Assembly: GCF_014649335.1 (NCBI RefSeq)
Contig: NZ_BMSV01000002.1
Coordinates: 62,001-126,000, forward strand
Origin: Streptomyces roseolilacinus
GTDB taxonomy: Bacteria > Actinomycetota > Actinomycetes > Streptomycetales > Streptomycetaceae
Length of the DNA stretch: 64,000 nucleotides
Direction: 5' to 3'
Below are positions 59,540 to 64,000 of this stretch, in pieces. A program made the position numbers and the translations under genes. The notes below the pieces were generated by a model, which ran no database searches, was not told the origin of the DNA, and was given only the letters and a program-made list of their open reading frames with translations. Positions within the stretch are counted from its first letter, which is position 1, and every line of letters starts with the position of its first letter.

Positions 59540-60454
59540 TCAGGCACCGCAGGAGCGGAGGAACCGGCGGGTGCGCGCCGCGATCGGCAGCGGACGGTCC
59601 GGCGGGCACGGGTACATGTCCTGTTCCACGATGGCGAACAGGTCCACGCCGAGCCGCTGCGCCGCCGCGAGCACCGGTTCGAGCGCGGGGACGCCGGACG
59701 GCGGCTCGCACATCACCCCGCGCCGCACGGCCGGCCCGAACGGGAGGCCGTTCTCGACGACCTCCGCCAGGACGGCCGGGTCGACCTGCTTGAGGTGCAG
59801 GTAGCCGATGCGCTCCCCGTACGTCTCGATCAGCTTGACGCTGTCGCCGCCGCAGTACGCGTAGTGCCCCGTGTCCAGGCACAGCGAGACCAGGTCGGGG
59901 TCGGTCGCGTCGAGGAACCGCTCGACGTGCTCCTCGGTGTCGAGGTGCGTGTCGGCGTGGGGGTGGACGACGATGCCGAGGCCGTACCGCTCGCGCACCT
60001 CGCGGCCCAGCCGCTCCGTGCCGCGGGCGAGGTCCGCCCACTGCCCGGCGCTCAGCTCGGGCGGCTCGACGATCTCGGCGGTCCGGTCGTCCCGCCAGAA
60101 CGACGGGATGACCACCAGGTGCCGCGCGCCCATGGCCCGGGCCAGCTCCGCGACCGGGCCCACCCGCGCCCAGGTGGCGTCCCAGACGGCCGGGCCGCGG
60201 TGCAGGGAGGTGAAGACCGTGCCGGCGGAGACCCTCAGGCCGCGCCGCGCGGTCTCGTCCGAGAGTCGGGCCGGGTCGGTCGGGAGGTAGCCGTACGGGC
60301 CGAGCTCGATCCACTCGTACCCGGCCTCGGCCACCTCGTCCAGGAACCTCTCCCAGGGCACCTGCAGGGGGTCGTCGGGGAACCACACCCCCCACGAGTC
60401 CGGCGCGGAACCGATCCTGATGCGGTCGAGGGACGGGGTGCCGGCGGTGTCCAT
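59540..60454 (-). CDS. sugar phosphate isomerase/epimerase-type TIM-barrel protein, probable inosose dehydratase-like
   Basis: A 304-residue xylose-isomerase-like TIM-barrel enzyme: [18 protein letters not shown] at the start, [43 protein letters not shown] and [11 protein letters not shown], which supply the usual metal-binding His, Glu and Asp. Located beside iolG and opposite iolCBD, it may be an inosose dehydratase (IolE-like) or an inosose isomerase; sequence alone does not decide. The ATG at 60454 follows AAAGG. Confidence 0.8.
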   Translation of the reverse strand: MDTAGTPSLDRIRIGSAPDSWGVWFPDDPLQVPWERFLDEVAEAGYEWIELGPYGYLPTDPARLSDETARRGLRVSAGTVFTSLHRGPAVWDATWARVGPVAELARAMGARHLVVIPSFWRDDRTAEIVEPPELSAGQWADLARGTERLGREVRERYGLGIVVHPHADTHLDTEEHVERFLDATDPDLVSLCLDTGHYAYCGGDSVKLIETYGERIGYLHLKQVDPAVLAEVVENGLPFGPAVRRGVMCEPPSGVPALEPVLAAAQRLGVDLFAIVEQDMYPCPPDRPLPIAARTRRFLRSCGA

Positions 60455-60532
60455 GCGCGGTCCTTTCACCCGGGGCCCGGGCGGTGCCGGACGGTCTGGT
60501 GCGGGCGGTTCGGCGGTGGTCGCCGACGATAT

Positions 60533-60545
60533 CGGCATGATGCCG
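60533..60545. promoter_or_regulatory. candidate operator in the divergent iol promoter region
   Basis: The perfect 13-base palindrome CGGCATGATGCCG lies between the divergent iolG-side and iolC operons, near GATATC. It is a candidate regulator site; no regulator gene is present in the window. Confidence 0.4.
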
Positions 60546-60678
60546 GGCCGCGAGCGCTGTTTGGGCCATCTGTCCGGCACCCCGCCGTGCGACCGGGGGA
60601 TGGGAGGGGCGGGCCCGGGGGAGGACACCTGGGGACACCCCGGCCCCGACCGCCCCGCCGGCACCAGGAGCGACACGC

Positions 60679-61785
60679 ATGCCCGAACCCGCCGCCACCG
60701 GCCCCGATCCGGCCGCCGCCACCTCCGGCCCGGCCGCCGCCACCGGCCCCGGCCCGGCCGCCGCCTCCCGTCCCGGCCCGGACCCCGCTGCCGGCCCCGG
60801 GCCGGACCCCGGTACCGCGAGCCGGGACGCCGGCGGCCCCTTCGACCTGATCGCCCTGGGGCGCGTCGGCGTCGACCTCTACCCCCTCCAGACCGGCGTG
60901 CCCCTGGCGCGGGTCGAGACGTTCGGGAAGTTCCTCGGCGGGTCCGCCGCCAACGTCGCCGTCGCCGCCGCCCGCCTCGGCCGGTCCGCCGCCCTGGTCA
61001 CCCGCACCGGCGACGACCCCTTCGGCGCGTACGTGCACCAGGCGCTCCGGGAGTTCGGCGTCGACGACCGCTGGGTCACCCCCGTCGACGCCCTCCCCAC
61101 CCCTGTCACCTTCTGCGAGATCTTCCCGCCCGACCACTTCCCCCTCTACTTCTACCGCCGCCCCAAGGCCCCCGACCTGGAGATCCACCCCGGCGAACTG
61201 GACTACGACGCCCTGCGCGCCGCCCGCGTCCTGTGGACGACCGGCACGGGACTGAGCGCCGAACCCAGCCGCACCGCCACCCTCGCCGCCCTGCGCGCCC
61301 GGGCCGGCGCCGGCACCACCGTCCTCGACCTCGACTGGCGGCCCGCGTTCTGGGACGACCCCGCCGAGGCCCGCGCCCGCTACGCCGAGGCCCTGCGGCA
61401 CGCCACGGTCGCCGTCGGCAACCTCGACGAGTGCGAGATCGCCACCGGCGTCCGCGAACCCCGCGCCTGCGCCCGCGCCCTCCTCGCCACCGGCGTCGAA
61501 CTCGCCGTCGTCAAGCAGGGCCCCGCCGGCGTCCTCGCCGTCCACCGCGACGGCACCACCGCCGAGGTCCCGCCCGTCGAGGTCGAGGTGGTCAACGGAC
61601 TCGGGGCGGGCGACGCGTTCGGCGGCGCCCTCTGCCACGGGCTGCTCGCCGGCTGGGACCTGGAACGGACCACCCGGTACGCCAACGCCGCCGGCGCCCT
61701 CGTCGCCTCCCGGCTCGCCTGCTCCTCCGCCATGCCGACCGCCGCCGAGGTGGACGCCCTGCTGGCCGCCGCCACACCACTGTGA
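60679..61785 (+). CDS. iolC: 5-dehydro-2-deoxygluconokinase with Ala/Pro/Gly-rich N-terminal extension
   Basis: A 368-residue PfkB-family sugar kinase. The kinase fold begins near residue 54 (FDLIALGRVGVDLYPLQTGV); LGGSAANVAVAAARLG is the substrate-binding motif and NGLGAGDAFGGALCHGLL the ATP/catalytic motif with the base Asp. It phosphorylates 2-deoxy-5-keto-gluconate in inositol catabolism. Residues 1-53 are repetitive Ala, Pro and Gly, not part of the family fold; CAGGAGCGACACGC before ATG 60679 supports the start. First gene of the iolCBD operon. Confidence 0.9.
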   Translation: MPEPAATGPDPAAATSGPAAATGPGPAAASRPGPDPAAGPGPDPGTASRDAGGPFDLIALGRVGVDLYPLQTGVPLARVETFGKFLGGSAANVAVAAARLGRSAALVTRTGDDPFGAYVHQALREFGVDDRWVTPVDALPTPVTFCEIFPPDHFPLYFYRRPKAPDLEIHPGELDYDALRAARVLWTTGTGLSAEPSRTATLAALRARAGAGTTVLDLDWRPAFWDDPAEARARYAEALRHATVAVGNLDECEIATGVREPRACARALLATGVELAVVKQGPAGVLAVHRDGTTAEVPPVEVEVVNGLGAGDAFGGALCHGLLAGWDLERTTRYANAAGALVASRLACSSAMPTAAEVDALLAAATPL

Positions 61786-61796
61786 GGGAGACCCCC

Positions 61797-62681
61797 GTGA
61801 CCAGCCGCCACCACCTGCCCGCCGGTACGGCCGCGAACGGCCCGTACACCGTCGACGTCGGCCCCGCGTCCGCCGGCTGGGGCCACGCGGCGCTGCGCGT
61901 CCTGCGCCTGCCGCCCGGCGGCCGGCACGCGTACGACACCGGCGACGCCGAGTGGATCGTGCTGCCGCTCGCCGGCGGCTGCACCGTCACGGCCGACGGG
62001 CGGACCCTCCCCCTCGCCGGCCGCCCCGACGTGTTCAGCGCCGTCACCGACTTCGCGTACGTCCCCCGCGACACCCACGTCACGATCACGTCCCGCGGCG
62101 GCGGCCGCTTCGCCCTCGCCGGCGCCCGCTGCGAGCGCCGCCTGCCCGTCCGCCGCGGCCCCGCCTCCGCCGTCCCCGTCGAACTGCGCGGCACCGGCAC
62201 CTGCTCCCGCCAGGTCAACAACTTCGCCGCGGCCGACACCTTCGACTGCGACCGGCTCATCGCCGTCGAGGTCCTCACCCCCGGCGGCAACTGGTCCTCC
62301 TACCCGCCGCACAAGCACGACGAGCACCGCCCCGGCGAGGAGTCGCGGCTGGAGGAGATCTACTACTTCGAGATCGCCGCCCGCGACGGCGGCGGCCCCG
62401 GCCTCGGCTACCACCGGATCTCCCCGTCCGGCCGCGGACGGGACACCGACCTCCTCGCCGAGGTCCGCGACGGCGACACCGTCCTCGTCCCGGACGGCTG
62501 GCACGGCCCGTCCATCGCCGCGCCCGGCCACCCCATGTACTACCTCAACGTCATGGCCGGCCCCGACGGCGAACGCGCCTGGCTGATCCGCGACCACCCC
62601 GACCACGCCTGGATCCGCGCCACCTGGCCCGGGCAGCCCGTCGACCCCCGCCTCCCCCTGTACACCGCCCCCGCGCAGTGA
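61797..62681 (+). CDS. iolB: 5-deoxy-glucuronate isomerase
   Basis: A 294-residue cupin-type isomerase. The metal-binding core has YPPHKHDEHRPGEESRLEEI (20 residues) and a later DGWHGPSIAAPGHPMYYLNV; RQVNNFAAADTF is another family landmark. It converts 5-deoxy-glucuronate to 2-deoxy-5-keto-gluconate, the substrate of IolC. The start is GTG 61797 after GAGGGAG. It is 11 bases after iolC and 7 bases before iolD. Confidence 0.92.
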   Translation: MTSRHHLPAGTAANGPYTVDVGPASAGWGHAALRVLRLPPGGRHAYDTGDAEWIVLPLAGGCTVTADGRTLPLAGRPDVFSAVTDFAYVPRDTHVTITSRGGGRFALAGARCERRLPVRRGPASAVPVELRGTGTCSRQVNNFAAADTFDCDRLIAVEVLTPGGNWSSYPPHKHDEHRPGEESRLEEIYYFEIAARDGGGPGLGYHRISPSGRGRDTDLLAEVRDGDTVLVPDGWHGPSIAAPGHPMYYLNVMAGPDGERAWLIRDHPDHAWIRATWPGQPVDPRLPLYTAPAQ

Positions 62682-62688
62682 GGTACCG

Positions 62689-64000
62689 ATGAGCCCCTCC
62701 ACCCGCCGCCTCACCGTCGCCCAGGCGCTGGTGCGCTTCCTGACGGCCCAGTACACCGAACGCGACGGCGTGCGCCGCCGACTGGTCGCCGGCACCTGGG
62801 GCATCCTCGGCCACGGCAACGTCGCCGGCGTCGGCCAGGCGCTCCTGGAGGCCGGCGAGCAGGCCATGCCGTTCCACCAGGGCCGCAACGAACAGGCCAT
62901 GGTGCACGCCGCGGTCGGCTACGCCCGGCAGCTGAACCGGCTCTCCGCCCAGGCCGTCACCACCTCCATCGGCCCCGGCGCCACCAACCTCGTCACGGGC
63001 GCCGCCCTCGCCACCGTCAACCGGCTGCCCGTCCTCCTCCTCCCCGGCGACTACTTCGCCACCCGCACCGCCGACCCGCTGCTCCAGCAGCTGGAGCACC
63101 CCGTCCACGCCGACGTGTCCGTCAACGACACGCTCCGCCCCGTCTCCCGCCACTTCGACCGCGTCACCCGCCCCGAGGCGCTCGTCCCGTCCGCGCTCCG
63201 CGCCGTGCGGGTCCTCGCCGACCCCGTCGAGACCGGCGCCGTCACCCTCGCCCTGCCGCAGGACGTGCAGGCCGAGGCGTACGACTGGCCCGAGGAGTTC
63301 TTCGCCGAGCGGGTCTGGACCGTGCGCCGCCCCGCCCCCGACCGCGGCGAACTGGCCGCGGCCGCCCGCGCCGTCCGCGCCGCGAAGCGCCCCCTCCTCG
63401 TCGCCGGCGGCGGCGTCCACCACAGCGAGGCCGAGGACGCCCTGAAGGCCCTCGTCGACGCCACCGGCATCCCCGTCGCCTCCACCCAGGCCGGCAAGGG
63501 CTCCCTGCGCCACGACCACCCCGCCGACCTCGGCGGCATCGGCCACACCGGCACCGCCGCCGCCGACGACATCGCCCGCACCGCCGACCTCGTGATCGGC
63601 GTCGGCACCCGCTACACCGACTTCACCACCGCGTCGGGCACCCTCTTCGCCCGGCCCGGCGTCCGGTTCGTCAACCTCAACATCACCGCGTCCGACGCCC
63701 ACAAGATGGCCGCCCTCCCCCTCGTCGCCGACGCCCGCGCCGGCCTCGCGGCGCTCGCCGAGGCCCTCGCCGGGCACCGCGTCGCGCCCGCGTACGAGGC
63801 GGAGTACCGCACCGGCAGACAACGCTGGGAACGCGTCGTCACCGCCGCCCTGCGGGCCGGCGACGAGGGCGCCGTACCGACCCAGACGCAGCTCGTCGGC
63901 GCCCTCGACGCCGTCGTCGGGGACCGGGACGTCGTCGTCAACGCCGCCGGCTCCCTCCCCGGCGACCTGCACCGGCTGTGGCGCGCCCGCTCCCCGCGCC
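62689..64000 (+). CDS. iolD: 3D-(3,5/4)-trihydroxycyclohexane-1,2-dione hydrolase, C-terminally cut by the window end
   Basis: The first 437 residues of a ThDP-dependent enzyme of about 620 residues. Visible are the N-terminal PYR domain with the ThDP-activating Glu in FHQGRNEQAMVHAAVGYARQ (20 residues), SIGPGATNLVTGAALATVNR (20 residues) and the middle Rossmann-like domain (GVGTRYTDFTTASGTLF). The PP domain with the ThDP pyrophosphate motif lies beyond the end. The enzyme opens the inositol-derived ring to 5-deoxy-glucuronate for IolB. AGGTACCG precedes ATG 62689. Confidence 0.93.
   Translation, partial: MSPSTRRLTVAQALVRFLTAQYTERDGVRRRLVAGTWGILGHGNVAGVGQALLEAGEQAMPFHQGRNEQAMVHAAVGYARQLNRLSAQAVTTSIGPGATNLVTGAALATVNRLPVLLLPGDYFATRTADPLLQQLEHPVHADVSVNDTLRPVSRHFDRVTRPEALVPSALRAVRVLADPVETGAVTLALPQDVQAEAYDWPEEFFAERVWTVRRPAPDRGELAAAARAVRAAKRPLLVAGGGVHHSEAEDALKALVDATGIPVASTQAGKGSLRHDHPADLGGIGHTGTAAADDIARTADLVIGVGTRYTDFTTASGTLFARPGVRFVNLNITASDAHKMAALPLVADARAGLAALAEALAGHRVAPAYEAEYRTGRQRWERVVTAALRAGDEGAVPTQTQLVGALDAVVGDRDVVVNAAGSLPGDLHRLWRARSPR

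Noticed and set aside
1..64000. Search by eye for tRNA, rRNA, CRISPR, insertion-sequence and phage features
   Set aside because: No cloverleaf, no regularly spaced repeats, no transposase or integrase motifs were found.

Overview
The window looks like a piece of Streptomyces chromosome. G+C is very high throughout, many genes start with GTG behind GGAGG-type ribosome binding sites, and several loci are Streptomyces hallmarks: a chitinase behind DasR-type 12-bp boxes, a rheA/hsp18 pair with the TGTCATC-N5-GATGACA operator, an LpqY-SugABC-type trehalose importer, a c-di-AMP riboswitch in front of a LysM cell-wall hydrolase, and many secreted hydrolases. No tRNA, rRNA, CRISPR array, insertion sequence or phage gene was found. 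All function calls come from reading the sequence; no database search was run.

Region 1 (1-2027, minus strand) is the edge of a nonribosomal-peptide-type biosynthetic cluster that continues beyond the left end. A SyrB2/CytC3-type non-heme iron halogenase, with an HQA iron site in place of HxD, is translationally coupled to a free-standing carrier protein, a type II thioesterase and the first codons of another gene. The likely role is chlorination of an aminoacyl group held on the carrier protein.

Region 2 (2291-9300) holds a membrane-anchored Mrr-like nuclease, an RNase HI with a C-terminal Cys/His extension, a double GNAT protein, a GH18 chitinase with its dre boxes, and an unusual two-gene unit. 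In that unit a 774-residue membrane protein and a 134-residue coiled-coil-like protein share the same 20-residue motif.

Region 3 (9450-19738) is mostly housekeeping and stress functions: a methyltransferase, long-form GAPDH, the nitric-oxide sensor NsrR with flavohaemoglobin HmpA, a K+/H+ antiporter with its TrkA-C regulator, TatA, YbdK with a DUF6328 membrane protein, a CBS protein, a DUF72 protein and a 47-residue Arg-rich protein. A run of hairpins ending in a 62-bp perfect palindrome separates tatA from ybdK.

Region 4 (19948-41149) alternates regulators (PucR, a large LuxR-type LAL, TetR, an HTH-TPR protein, a LysR-like effector domain without HTH) with secreted enzymes: two SxxK serine hydrolases, a cutinase/PET-hydrolase-like polyesterase, GH3 and GH30 glycosidases, and an M64 metallopeptidase.

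Region 5 (41195-57032) contains an EF-G paralogue, a double alpha/beta-hydrolase behind a MerR-type promoter, a spermidine-synthase-like protein, a subtilisin, the LpqY-SugABC importer, rheA/hsp18 with two DUF2267 genes, a secreted beta-propeller-like protein and a vanadium-haloperoxidase-family protein.

Region 6 (57412-64000) has the c-di-AMP riboswitch and LysM-transglycosylase gene, then a myo-inositol catabolic locus: iolG and a sugar isomerase on the minus strand, divergent from iolC-iolB-iolD on the plus strand. iolD runs off the right end.
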